Origin: a virus
DNA: 64,000 bases
Virus record (IMG/VR): IMGVR_UViG_3300048694_000674
Coordinates: 62,001 to 126,000 of that record
Direction: 5' to 3' (one strand)
A program made the translations under genes and the position numbers. The notes beneath the pieces were generated by a model that was given only the letters and a program-made list of their open reading frames with translations, did not search any database and had not been told where the DNA came from. This document shows, piece after piece, positions 53,604-60,504 of the stretch (position 1 is its first letter; the number at the start of each line of letters is the position of its first letter).

Positions 53604-53887
53604 TGATGAAAAAAATTCCTTATAAATATGCTGAGGACAAAATAATTGCTGACTTCCATGCCTATATAGATAAGACATACGGTCAGCACTATCAGACAGA
53701 AAACAATGTTCAATGCTTCGATGCTTGGATTGCTCTGGATGATGCTACTCCTACTTTCCGTAATACTGCCATCAAATATCTCTGGCGATATGGTAAGAAG
53801 AATGGCAATAACAAAGATGACTTGATGAAGGTCTTGCATTACACAATTATGTGTTTGTATAATGATCATTATAAGGATGGTAAATAA
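53603..53887 (+). CDS. DUF3310-like protein
   Basis: The ATG at 53603 overlaps the previous TGA by one base; longer frames enter the HAD gene. The 94-residue product has ENNVQCFDAWIALDD, TIAIKYLWRYGKKNG-like (FRNTAIKYLWRYGKKNGNNKDDLMKVLHYTIM), the pattern of DUF3310 proteins, which are common in phages and sometimes annotated as nucleotide-kinase-like. Function is unproven. The stop overlaps the next start. Confidence 0.65.
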   Translation: MMKKIPYKYAEDKIIADFHAYIDKTYGQHYQTENNVQCFDAWIALDDATPTFRNTAIKYLWRYGKKNGNNKDDLMKVLHYTIMCLYNDHYKDGK

Positions 53888-54735
53888 TGGAAATTAAAAT
53901 TGATATCGAAAAGCTAAAAGAGCGTGGATTATTTGTAGCCACACCAATGTATGGTGGTATGTGTGCGGGTATGTTTTCTAAGTCATGCGCCGATCTCTCT
54001 GCTATCTGTACACAGTACGGAATTCCTCTACAGTTCTACTTTCTGTTTAATGAGTCGCTAATTACTCGTGCAAGAAATTATTGCTGCGATGAGTTTATGC
54101 GTTCAAACTCACAACATCTGATGTTCATTGACTCTGATATTGGTTTTAATCCACAGGATGTTATTGCTATGATGGCTCTACAAGCACAAGAGCCAGAGAA
54201 ATATAATATCATCGGCGGTCCTTACCCTAAGAAGTGTATCTCATGGGAAAAGATCAAGGCAGCTGTTGATAAAGGTATTGCTGACGATGATGCAAATATT
54301 CTTGAAAGATTTGTCGGCGATTATGTTTTCAATCCAAAAGGCGGTCAACAATCAATTCCGATCTCAGAGCCAGTCGAGGTTCTTGAAATTGGTACTGGTT
54401 TCATGATGATTGAAAAAGCTTCTATGAAGAAGTTTGTTGATACATATCCTCAATATATGTACAAGCCTGATCATGTTCGTACAGAGCACTTTGATGGTTC
54501 GCGCGAAATTATGATGTTTTTCCAAGCAGAAGTTGATCCAGTATCGAAGCGTTATCTGTCAGAAGATTATTGGTTCTGTCAGAAAGCTCAACAGGCTGAC
54601 ATTCGTACATGGTTCTGTCCTTGGATGAAGCTACAACATGTTGGTAGCTATATCTTTGGTGGGTCATTAGCCGACCTAGCATCTATCGGTGCGTCTGCAA
54701 CAGCAGATCCAGGGCAATTGAAGAAGCGTAAGTAA
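53887..54735 (+). CDS. GT-A family glycosyltransferase-like protein
   Basis: The 282-residue product has LFVATPMYGGMCAGMFSKS, SLITRARNYCCDEFMRS, FIDSDIGFNPQ with DxD at 82-84, GGPYPKKCISWEKIK and LSEDYWFCQKAQQADIRTW. It is the most complete of three paralogues in the window (others at 14016 and 20172). Similar proteins occur near the clamp gene in T4-like phages. It could glycosylate hydroxymethylated bases made by the upstream oxygenase or act on proteins; which is open. Confidence 0.6.
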   Translation: MEIKIDIEKLKERGLFVATPMYGGMCAGMFSKSCADLSAICTQYGIPLQFYFLFNESLITRARNYCCDEFMRSNSQHLMFIDSDIGFNPQDVIAMMALQAQEPEKYNIIGGPYPKKCISWEKIKAAVDKGIADDDANILERFVGDYVFNPKGGQQSIPISEPVEVLEIGTGFMMIEKASMKKFVDTYPQYMYKPDHVRTEHFDGSREIMMFFQAEVDPVSKRYLSEDYWFCQKAQQADIRTWFCPWMKLQHVGSYIFGGSLADLASIGASATADPGQLKKRK

Positions 54736-54755
54736 TCTAAAATTGGGAGTATATT

Positions 54756-55418
54756 ATGAAACTTGATGCAAAAACTGTGGGTGTTTTGAAGAACTATTCA
54801 ACAATCAATCCTTCTCTCCTGTTCCGAGAAGGTAATGTCCTTTCAACTATCTCACCATCTAAAACAATTATCGCAAAGGCGACTGTACCAAATACATTCA
54901 ATCGTCGTTGCGCTATCTATGAATTGACAAAGTTGCTTGGTGGTATTTCTCTTTCAGATGATCCAGAAGTTTCTTTTAATGAGACTTCTGTTACTATCAA
55001 GGATGAGAAGACTCAGGCTGCTAGTAGCATTACCTATGCTTCAGAAGCAACTATCAAGGTGCCACCAGAAAAGAATCTTGTATTGCCTTCTGTTGATGTT
55101 TCAGTTGATATTACTGATAATGATTTGAAGTCAATCATTCGTGCTGCTGGAATTTATGGTTTGCCAGCTGTTGCTCTTGTTGGTGATGGTTCTAAGGTTT
55201 CATTTGTTGCAATGAATCCAAAAGATCCTAACAGCAATACCTATAGCATTCCGATTGGTAACACAGAAAAGACATTCAAAGTCGTGTTCAATGTGGATAA
55301 TCTTCTCAAGTTGATGAGTGGCAATTATCATCTTGATGTTTCATCTAAGTTACTCGCCCACTTTGTTGGGGCTGATATTGAATACTGGGTTGCAGTAGAA
55401 ACTAGCTCAACTTTTTAA
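54756..55418 (+). CDS. gp45: Sliding clamp gp45
   Basis: The 220-residue product (T4: 228) begins MKLDAKTVGVLKNYSTINPSLLFREGN, the characteristic clamp N-terminus, with IKVPPEKNLVLPSVDVSVDITDNDLKSIIRAA and the C-terminal VGADIEYWVAVETSSTF. The trimeric ring tethers the DNA polymerase and activates late transcription with gp55. Gene order 45-(small gene)-44-62-regA is conserved. Ribosome site GGGAG precedes ATG. Confidence 0.93.
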   Translation: MKLDAKTVGVLKNYSTINPSLLFREGNVLSTISPSKTIIAKATVPNTFNRRCAIYELTKLLGGISLSDDPEVSFNETSVTIKDEKTQAASSITYASEATIKVPPEKNLVLPSVDVSVDITDNDLKSIIRAAGIYGLPAVALVGDGSKVSFVAMNPKDPNSNTYSIPIGNTEKTFKVVFNVDNLLKLMSGNYHLDVSSKLLAHFVGADIEYWVAVETSSTF

Positions 55419-55419
55419 G

Positions 55420-55448
55420 TTGACATTTGAGTGGGGAGAGGTTATAAT
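55420..55448 (+). promoter_or_regulatory. Consensus sigma70-type promoter before the clamp-loader genes
   Basis: TTGACA, 17-bp spacer, TATAAT: a perfect match beginning 1 bp after the gp45 stop. It should express 55485, gp44, gp62 and regA early. Confidence 0.85.
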
Positions 55449-55460
55449 ATACTTCTCCCC
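55433..55460 (+). terminator. Inverted repeat embracing the -10 element
   Basis: GGGGAGA (55433-55439) and TCTCCCC (55454-55460) form a 7-bp stem with a 14-nt loop containing the -10, followed by AATTTTAT. On the gp45 transcript it could act as a terminator or attenuator; as DNA it could be an operator covering the promoter. Confidence 0.5.
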
Positions 55461-55484
55461 AATTTTATATTATGGAGTTATATC

Positions 55485-55820
55485 ATGGAACTGTTGAAGA
55501 GAGAAGATGTAGTTGGTATAGTTTCCAGACACATGGCTACACCATACGCAAATAGTGTATTTGGAACGATGGCGCCTAAATTGAAATGGTGCGATCATCA
55601 TAAAAAACTAGAACCCATTAACAACTTTTATGTAAAGAAAGAACGTCAGCATATTGCCAAAGAAAATTTGACAGTAGATGACTTCAGACATGTTTGTATT
55701 GAGATTTGGGATGAGATGAATGAAAATCTCCGTAACGGATTTGGTTGGGCGACTGATCAAGAAGTTATTGACCAAAACAATGCAAGCAATCTTACAAAAT
55801 TTTTAGTTGATGGAGATTAA
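55485..55820 (+). CDS. Hypothetical protein between clamp and clamp loader
   Basis: The ATG at 55485 follows ATGGAGTTATATC and lies downstream of the promoter; the longer frame would start inside the -10, so it is rejected. The 111-residue product (MELLKREDVVGIVSRHMATPYANSVFGTMAPKLKWCDHHKKLEPINNFYV) is not assigned. T4 has rpbA (an RNA-polymerase-binding protein) in this position, but no clear similarity is visible. Confidence 0.6.
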   Translation: MELLKREDVVGIVSRHMATPYANSVFGTMAPKLKWCDHHKKLEPINNFYVKKERQHIAKENLTVDDFRHVCIEIWDEMNENLRNGFGWATDQEVIDQNNASNLTKFLVDGD

Positions 55821-55821
55821 G

Positions 55822-56757
55822 ATGGATCAAGAATTTCTCTGGGTCGAAAAGTATCGCCCAAAAACTATTGAAGATACAATCCTTCCTGCTGATCTAAAGG
55901 CGACGTTTCAGCAGTTTGTTGATCAAAAGAATATTCCCAATTTAATTCTATCTGGCTCAGCTGGTGTTGGTAAAACGACAGTGGCAAGAGCTATGCTTGA
56001 ACAATTAGAATGTGATTACATTATCATTAACGGATCTATGAATGGAAATATTGACACTCTCAGGAATGAAATCCTGTCCTTCGCTTCCACGGTATCTTTC
56101 ACTGGCGGCAGGAAGTACGTTATCCTCGATGAGGCTGATTATCTCAACGCGAATTCCACACAGCCAGCTTTACGAAATTTCATGGAAGAATTCAGCCGAA
56201 ACTGTGGCTTTATACTCACATGTAATTTCAAAAACAGAATCATCGAACCCCTCCACTCCAGATGTTCTGTCATCGATTTTAGGATACCCAAATCAGCTAG
56301 TGCTAAACTTGCTTCCCAATTCTTCAAACGAGTGCAAAAGATACTCAGTGGAGAACTTGTGGACTACGATCCCGCAGTCGTAGCAGAAGTTGTACAAAAG
56401 TATTTCCCAGATTGGCGTCGTGTTCTTAATGAGCTGCAGCGTTATTCAGCAACTGGTAAAATTGATTCTGGCATTCTTGCTAACCTTCAGGAAATTTCTC
56501 TCAAGGAACTGATCAATCTTATTAAGGACAAGAACTTCACAGAAGTCCGTAAGTGGGTTGCCGAGAACGGTTCTGATAACAACACAATCTATCGTAAGCT
56601 CTATGATACCTGTGCTGACTATTTCACACCGAGATATATTCCTCAGTTGATTCTTACCATTTCGCAGTACCAATATCAGTCTGCATTTTCCGCAGATCAG
56701 GAGATCAATCTCTCAGCCTGTCTAGCTGATATTATGACAAACTGCGAGTTCAAGTAA
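55822..56757 (+). CDS. gp44: Clamp loader large subunit gp44
   Basis: The ATG at 55822 follows TGGAGATTAAG; an in-frame TTG lies 15 bp upstream. The 311-residue product (T4: 319) begins DQEFLWVEKYRPKTIEDTILP. Walker A is GSAGVGKTT (45-53), Walker B VILDEAD (100-106) and the arginine-finger motif SRC is at 146-148 (EPLHSRC). With gp62 it loads gp45 at primer ends. Confidence 0.94.
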   Translation: MDQEFLWVEKYRPKTIEDTILPADLKATFQQFVDQKNIPNLILSGSAGVGKTTVARAMLEQLECDYIIINGSMNGNIDTLRNEILSFASTVSFTGGRKYVILDEADYLNANSTQPALRNFMEEFSRNCGFILTCNFKNRIIEPLHSRCSVIDFRIPKSASAKLASQFFKRVQKILSGELVDYDPAVVAEVVQKYFPDWRRVLNELQRYSATGKIDSGILANLQEISLKELINLIKDKNFTEVRKWVAENGSDNNTIYRKLYDTCADYFTPRYIPQLILTISQYQYQSAFSADQEINLSACLADIMTNCEFK

Positions 56758-57128
56758 TGAACCCGTTTGATTTTGTTAATGCAATCAATTCAAACAAAAA
56801 GGATCTGATCGTCGATGAAGCCACAGAAAAGGCATATGTTCCGTTTGTTGTAAACAGAGCTTTATCCTATTTCACAGAAACTTTAACAGACGCCCAGATC
56901 ATGACTATGTCAAGCCATCTGGACAAAAAACTTCAATTTCATTATCTTCTAAATAGTGTACGTCGCGCAAAGAGATACTCTAAGTGGGGCAAAAAGAAAG
57001 AAGATAAAGATCTAGAATTGGTCCAAGAGTATTATCAATGTAATCATCAGCGAGCCAAAGAAGCCCTTTCTATTCTTTCTAAAAAGCAGTTGAATATTAT
57101 AAAAGAAAAATTAGAAAAAGGTGGATGA
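56757..57128 (+). CDS. gp62: Clamp loader small subunit gp62
   Basis: The 123-residue product (MNPFDFVNAINSNKKDLIVDEATEKAYVPFVVNRALSYFTETL) matches gp62. Landmarks are PFVVNRALSYF, MSSHLDKKLQFHYLLNSVRRAKRYSKWGKK and the helical end. T4 gp62 has 187 residues; the short form is typical of the cyanophage-like branch. It starts on the gp44 stop (TAATG). Confidence 0.88.
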   Translation: MNPFDFVNAINSNKKDLIVDEATEKAYVPFVVNRALSYFTETLTDAQIMTMSSHLDKKLQFHYLLNSVRRAKRYSKWGKKKEDKDLELVQEYYQCNHQRAKEALSILSKKQLNIIKEKLEKGG

Positions 57129-57129
57129 T

Positions 57130-57528
57130 ATGGTGTCTATAGACTCGCTTATTGAAGTGAAAATTGCAGAGGAAGAAGACTTTCTAAAGATCAAAGAAAC
57201 ACTGACTCGTATTGGTGTAGCATCTCGTAAAGACAACAAACTTTATCAATCATGTCATATTCTCCATAAGCAGGGGAAATATTACATTGTTCATTTCAAG
57301 GAATTATTTGCTCTTGATGGTAAGCCATCTGACTTTACCGAAGAAGATAAAGGTCGCCGTAACACGATCGTTCAGCTTCTTCAAGAATGGGGTCTGATAA
57401 AGGTTGTTGAAGCTGATTCAATCAAGGAACCAAAAGCTCCAATGAGTCAGGTAAAGATTATTCCTCATAAAGATAAAGCAAACTGGACACTCGAAGCAAA
57501 ATATAATATTGGTCGTAAAAAGAAATAA
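57130..57528 (+). CDS. regA: Translational repressor RegA
   Basis: The ATG at 57130 is 1 bp after the gp62 stop; a GTG 9 bp upstream in frame is possible. The 132-residue product (T4: 122) contains EEDFLKIKETLTRIGVASRKDNKLYQSCHILHKQGKYYIVHFKELFALDG, very close to T4 RegA, and ends KYNIGRKKK. RegA binds AU-rich starts of early mRNAs and blocks translation. Position after gp62 is canonical. Confidence 0.92.
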   Translation: MVSIDSLIEVKIAEEEDFLKIKETLTRIGVASRKDNKLYQSCHILHKQGKYYIVHFKELFALDGKPSDFTEEDKGRRNTIVQLLQEWGLIKVVEADSIKEPKAPMSQVKIIPHKDKANWTLEAKYNIGRKKK

Positions 57529-57543
57529 CAGCGGAGTTATTTT

Positions 57544-57903
57544 ATGTTATTTGGTATGTTTAAAGTGAAAAAAGAAGCGAAAACAGATTCGGAGAAAAAG
57601 CTAGAGAAGCTATCAAATATTCTGTTTCCTCCATTTGAAAAACAAACGCTGAAGAATGGCGACAAGATTCTAATTGATTATTCGATAGACTCGAATCTAG
57701 ATGCTGCTCTGTCAGATCTAGAAGATGGTAATAATGACCCAGCTTCCAGAAAAACAATCAAACTGTGCGTCGATAGATTGATCGAAGCAAGAAAAATTCT
57801 TGAAACTTATGGTGAGTTTGATAAAGATGTCAAGTATATTGTAGTTGATGACTTGAGCAGAAAAGAGGATTCGATCGATGAAAAAGTACAGGCAAAAGAT
57901 TGA
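57544..57903 (+). CDS. Hypothetical protein after regA
   Basis: The 119-residue product (MLFGMFKVKKEAKTDSEKKLEKLSNILFPPFEKQTLKNGDKILIDYSIDSNLDAALSDLEDG) is charged and helical, with no family recognised. A GGAG ribosome site precedes it. A gene of similar size and MFG-F-K N-terminus often follows regA in related phages. It overlaps the next gene by 26 bp. Confidence 0.6.
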   Translation: MLFGMFKVKKEAKTDSEKKLEKLSNILFPPFEKQTLKNGDKILIDYSIDSNLDAALSDLEDGNNDPASRKTIKLCVDRLIEARKILETYGEFDKDVKYIVVDDLSRKEDSIDEKVQAKD

Positions 57904-58093
57904 GAACATAGACAAGTTCATCGAATCTCTTGAAGAGATGATTGATGCTCGTGATGATATGTGGGAAGAGGAAAAGTACTCAAACCATAGGCAAATGTGG
58001 AAGATCAAAGAAGAGCGATACCTTCCTGCCAAGGCAAAGCTTCGGGAAGCGCTCCATGACTTTATTGCTGAGGTAATCGAAGAAGATGTCTAA
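57878..58093 (+). CDS. Small helical hypothetical protein
   Basis: The 71-residue product (MKKYRQKIENIDKFIESLEEMIDARDDMWEEEKYSNHRQMW) is nearly all charged helix. GAGGATTCGATCG supplies a ribosome site inside the upstream gene. It ends the replication operon; the first of the small early promoters follows. Function unknown. Confidence 0.55.
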   Translation: MKKYRQKIENIDKFIESLEEMIDARDDMWEEEKYSNHRQMWKIKEERYLPAKAKLREALHDFIAEVIEEDV

Positions 58094-58119
58094 GTTATTG
58101 ATTTTATTATAGAAAAAAA
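58091..58119 (+). repeat. 29-bp direct repeat, copy 1
   Basis: TAAGTTATTGATTTTATTAT plus AGAAAAAAA; the same sequence occurs at 58388-58416. Each copy lies just upstream of an early-type promoter, so promoter segments appear duplicated. Confidence 0.7.
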
Positions 58120-58123
58120 GTGC

Positions 58124-58152
58124 TTTACTTATTTCCAAATTTGGCGTATACT
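58124..58152 (+). promoter_or_regulatory. Sigma70-type promoter, CCAAA-spacer family
   Basis: TTTACT, 17-bp spacer, TATACT. The spacer has TTTCCAAATTTGGCG, shared in outline with promoters at 58443 and 59132. It lies 27 bp before the ATG at 58179. Confidence 0.65.
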
Positions 58153-58178
58153 GAGAAAGTCAATAAAGGAGACGGATT

Positions 58179-58352
58179 ATGGTTTTAAGGGAAATTTACG
58201 CTGACTTTCAAAAAATTACCAATATTCAAGAAAAAATTGACTTTCTCAAGGTTTTACAGTCGCTTAACCTCAGTTATGATATAAATTATAATAATCTTAT
58301 AGAAGCTTGGACTGAACGATTGCCCAAAAGTGACGACCAAGCCTCAGAATAA
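58179..58352 (+). CDS. Small hypothetical protein
   Basis: The 57-residue product (MVLREIYADFQKITNIQEKI...) has an AAGGAG ribosome site and is flanked by a promoter and a terminator, forming a single-gene unit. It is helical and acidic at the end (LPKSDDQASE). Such units are typical early host-takeover genes. No family is recognised. Confidence 0.6.
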   Translation: MVLREIYADFQKITNIQEKIDFLKVLQSLNLSYDINYNNLIEAWTERLPKSDDQASE

Positions 58353-58361
58353 GCTTAACCA

Positions 58362-58390
58362 TTAGCCCCAGATCTCGTATTTGGGGCTAA
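58362..58390 (+). terminator. Intrinsic terminator
   Basis: TTAGCCCCA and TGGGGCTAA form a perfect 9-bp stem with an 11-nt loop, followed by GTTATTGATTTTATT. It ends the 58179 transcript. Confidence 0.7.
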
Positions 58391-58416
58391 GTTATTGATT
58401 TTATTATAGAAAAAAA
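58388..58416 (+). repeat. 29-bp direct repeat, copy 2
   Basis: Identical to 58091-58119. It overlaps the end of the terminator stem and precedes the promoter at 58443. Confidence 0.7.
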
Positions 58417-58442
58417 AAGTTGAAAAAAAGCGAAAAAAGTGC

Positions 58443-58471
58443 TTTACTTATATCCAAATCGGCGGTAGAAT
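58443..58471 (+). promoter_or_regulatory. Sigma70-type promoter, CCAAA-spacer family
   Basis: TTTACT, 17-bp spacer, TAGAAT. The spacer TATATCCAAATCGGCGG resembles those at 58124 and 59132. It should drive 58500, 58619 and 58974. Confidence 0.6.
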
Positions 58472-58499
58472 GTATTATAGGTTGATGAAGGAGTTCTAA

Positions 58500-58607
58500 A
58501 TGTCTACCTCTGATATGCTTTATGTGTTCGGTCCTATGATTGGTTTGGTGATTGGAATGATCGTTACTTTCGGTGTCGTTCACTATAATGACGTTCGTGG
58601 TCGTTGA
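58500..58607 (+). CDS. Single-pass membrane mini-protein
   Basis: The 35-residue product (MSTSDMLYVFGPMIGLVIGM plus 15 residues) has one hydrophobic helix of about 20 residues and a short basic end (HYNDVRGR). The ribosome site AAGGAG is at good distance. Small early membrane proteins of phages often affect superinfection or lysis timing; this is inference. Confidence 0.6.
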   Translation: MSTSDMLYVFGPMIGLVIGMIVTFGVVHYNDVRGR

Positions 58608-58618
58608 GGAGTTCTAAT

Positions 58619-58972
58619 ATGAGCAATGGTATCGAGCTGTTACTTTCTGATAATCGTGGCATTTATATCCCGCAGCATTGGGCAATGTATTGCCAAGATA
58701 TGGATGGTGTTTCTGCTGAGGATATGGAAATCCTCAAAGCTGGTCCCGATCATGAGTGGTACTGGGAAGCTTGGGATGCTGTTCTCTCCAATGCTTCCGC
58801 TACGCATAACGGCAAAGTCTGGCGCTTGTGGCAGGATGGCGATTTGTTTGCTTACTGCGAAGAGCTGATGACCGATGAGGAATACAAAGGATTCTTCGGC
58901 GAAAATCGGGATGGCGCTTTTCAGCCCGAAGCTGATATCTACGGTGATAATGTTCTAGAAGAGGAGATCTGA
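58619..58972 (+). CDS. Hypothetical acidic protein
   Basis: The ATG at 58619 follows GAGGAGTTCTAAT; the longer frame starts inside the upstream gene. The 117-residue product (MSNGIELLLSDNRGIYIPQHWAMYCQDMD) has many Trp (WYWEAWDAVLSNASATHNGKVWRLWQDGDLF) and acidic residues. The W-x-L-x-Q-DGDLF segment resembles small phage/bacterial proteins without known function. Its GC content is higher than that of the structural genes, hinting at separate origin. Confidence 0.6.
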   Translation: MSNGIELLLSDNRGIYIPQHWAMYCQDMDGVSAEDMEILKAGPDHEWYWEAWDAVLSNASATHNGKVWRLWQDGDLFAYCEELMTDEEYKGFFGENRDGAFQPEADIYGDNVLEEEI

Positions 58973-58973
58973 T

Positions 58974-59135
58974 ATGATGTTTAAGAAATTCGCTCTTGTT
59001 GCTTTGGTTGGTGGTATCGTCGGCGGAACACTGTCCGTAATCCTGCCAGCATCACCGATATCGGCTTTAGCTATCTTCGGTATTTGTTTCGCGATTGGTT
59101 GGTTCTTCAACGATTTTCTAGATAAAATCGCTTGA
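58974..59135 (+). CDS. Two-helix membrane mini-protein
   Basis: The 53-residue product (MMFKKFALVALVGGIVGGTL...) has a positively charged start, a Gly-rich first helix, a PASP turn and a second helix (ALAIFGICFAIGWFF). GAGGAG precedes the ATG. It follows 58619 by 1 bp. A small membrane effector is likely; target unknown. Confidence 0.6.
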   Translation: MMFKKFALVALVGGIVGGTLSVILPASPISALAIFGICFAIGWFFNDFLDKIA

Positions 59136-59160
59136 CTAATATCCAAAACTGCGGTATACT
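59132..59160 (+). promoter_or_regulatory. Sigma70-type promoter, CCAAA-spacer family
   Basis: TTGACT, 17-bp spacer, TATACT, overlapping the stop of 58974. The spacer AATATCCAAAACTGCGG matches the family. It precedes the gene at 59186. Confidence 0.7.
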
Positions 59161-59185
59161 TAGTATATGATGAGGAGATGGTGGT

Positions 59186-59473
59186 ATGAGATTCGACGAT
59201 TACGCTTTTGAGCAATGCGCTCGTGCTGTTTATATCATGAACGATTCTGCACGGGAACTCTATGATTCATGGGAAGAACTACGTTCGTTCATGGAATCTA
59301 TGGCTTATCAATATGGCGGAAACGCTGGGTGCACTCATTTCGAAACTGGTGGTTTCTGTCTTTCGTTCTCGCGTTCATCGGTTGATCGCGAAGATTGGTT
59401 TGTAACTGCATCTATTGAGCCATATACAGCTTTGCGATATATTAAATCAATGCAGATTATGCAGCGCATGTAA
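59186..59473 (+). CDS. Hypothetical protein with C-terminus replaced by duplicated DNA
   Basis: The 95-residue product begins MRFDDYAFEQCARAVYIMND after GGAGATGGTGGT. From codon about 88 the DNA (59449 onward) is a copy of part of the prohead-core gene (38009-38064) read in another frame, giving the last residues MQIMQRM and the stop. The native C-terminus has therefore been lost or altered. No family is recognised. Confidence 0.6.
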   Translation: MRFDDYAFEQCARAVYIMNDSARELYDSWEELRSFMESMAYQYGGNAGCTHFETGGFCLSFSRSSVDREDWFVTASIEPYTALRYIKSMQIMQRM

Positions 59474-59896
59474 AAACAAATCGCATGCAAACTAATAGAA
59501 CCAACTGTTGATGGCTCCATTGGTAAAGATCCTGGCGTTGATTACGATCCAAAAGCTGGCGACGAACAAGACTTTGTTGCCAAACATTCCGTACAGAAAT
59601 GGGATGACCCAAATGGTAATGGACCAGATGTGTTTCAAGGCACAAATATAAAGTACTCGTTGGATAAAGAAGCTCATCATGGCTATAAGAAGCCAGAAGA
59701 TAAGAGAGTCAACGAATCAAAAAAAGATGAGGAGACCAAGTGTAATATGTCAGAAGCTGGTTCTTGGTGTCCAATGCACGAAATGGCTGACTGCTCAAAG
59801 ATGACCAAGATTAACGAGATTTCAAAATCAACTCTTGGTTCATACATCAAAAAGTCTTCGCAGGATTTGAAAAATATTGAAGCTGGTCGCGAAAAG
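59449..59896 (+). repeat. Rearranged partial copy of the prohead-core gene
   Basis: Three blocks match the gene at 37574: 59449-59504 to 38009-38064 (one difference in 56 bp), 59504-59620 to 37643-37759 (four in 117) and 59712-59896 to 37824-38008 (five in 185). The order is permuted: the first block is the piece that directly follows the third in the donor. A 91-bp segment at 59621-59711 has no counterpart in the donor. Confidence 0.85.
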
Positions 59897-60139
59897 GGTG
59901 ACAAATGTGAGCTTGGAGTATGCCTAATGACTAGCGAATTCTTTTCCAAGGAAAACACATTGGTCGAGTTGAAGGAAGAACTGTATACTCGTTTGAGTGA
60001 TGTGCGTCGAGTTATGGCTTTGAAGTCGGGCGACCAAGAAGATTTCTTGGATGGCTTTTACGAAGGTATCAACTGTCGTGCTGCCAATGAAGACTTCTGG
60101 CTGTCGATGCTACTGGATAAATTGGAGAAATCAGTATGA
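59630..60139 (+). CDS. Chimeric protein: core-gene fragment fused to a hypothetical protein
   Basis: The open frame from GTG 59630 gives 169 residues. Residues 1-28 are unique, 29-89 copy the core protein in its own frame including the Cys/His cluster, and the rest is another protein. No good ribosome site precedes the GTG. The ATG at 59927 (MTSEFFSKENTLVELKEELYTRLSDVRRVMALKSG) is the likely original start, giving 70 residues ending DFWLSMLLDKLEKSV. The short form is the safer call; the fusion may be pseudogenic. Confidence 0.5.
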   Translation: MFQGTNIKYSLDKEAHHGYKKPEDKRVNESKKDEETKCNMSEAGSWCPMHEMADCSKMTKINEISKSTLGSYIKKSSQDLKNIEAGREKGDKCELGVCLMTSEFFSKENTLVELKEELYTRLSDVRRVMALKSGDQEDFLDGFYEGINCRAANEDFWLSMLLDKLEKSV

Positions 60140-60501
60140 CTATGCAACTTTGCCCAGCATTTGTCACAACTACAAATTTGCGTAAGCGTAAGTCAACCAT
60201 GACTGGCAAACAGAAGCTACAACTTCTTGCCCATCAACAGTGGGTTGACTCCATGAAAAAAGGTATGACAAAAGATAAAAAAGTGCTTGACAAATTATGG
60301 AAAACCGAGTATACTAATAATATGGTTGTCGATCGATCTGCTATGCAGAAGTCAGGTTTGGTTTCTGGAGCTTGCGCAAAGCCAGAGGAAAAAGTATATA
60401 CTGGCACCAAGCTTCTTGGTATCGCTACTATGCATAAGAGTAATATGGTTCCTGTCTTCAAAGCTGAAGATGCTGCCGATATTGCTAGTATGAGGAGATA
60501 A
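60136..60501 (+). CDS. Hypothetical protein with internal promoter
   Basis: The 121-residue product overlaps the previous gene by ATGA. It is basic at the N-terminus (LRKRKSTMTGKQKLQLLAHQQW) and ends VPVFKAEDAADIASMRR, an ending seen in small hypothetical proteins of T4-like phages. A perfect -35 and near-perfect -10 lie inside it at 60287-60315. An internal ATG at 60322 could give a 59-residue shorter protein from that promoter. Function unknown. Confidence 0.55.
   Translation: MTMQLCPAFVTTTNLRKRKSTMTGKQKLQLLAHQQWVDSMKKGMTKDKKVLDKLWKTEYTNNMVVDRSAMQKSGLVSGACAKPEEKVYTGTKLLGIATMHKSNMVPVFKAEDAADIASMRR
60287..60315 (+). promoter_or_regulatory. Sigma70-type promoter inside a coding region
   Basis: TTGACA, 17-bp spacer, TATACT, lying within the frame 60136-60501 and just before an in-frame ATG at 60322. 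It may drive the C-terminal part and the genes at 60505 and 60751. Confidence 0.65.
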
Positions 60502-60504
60502 GCT

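Noticed and set aside
55431-55484. Upstream start for the gene before gp44
   Set aside because: The extended frame would begin within the promoter, ahead of any transcript start.
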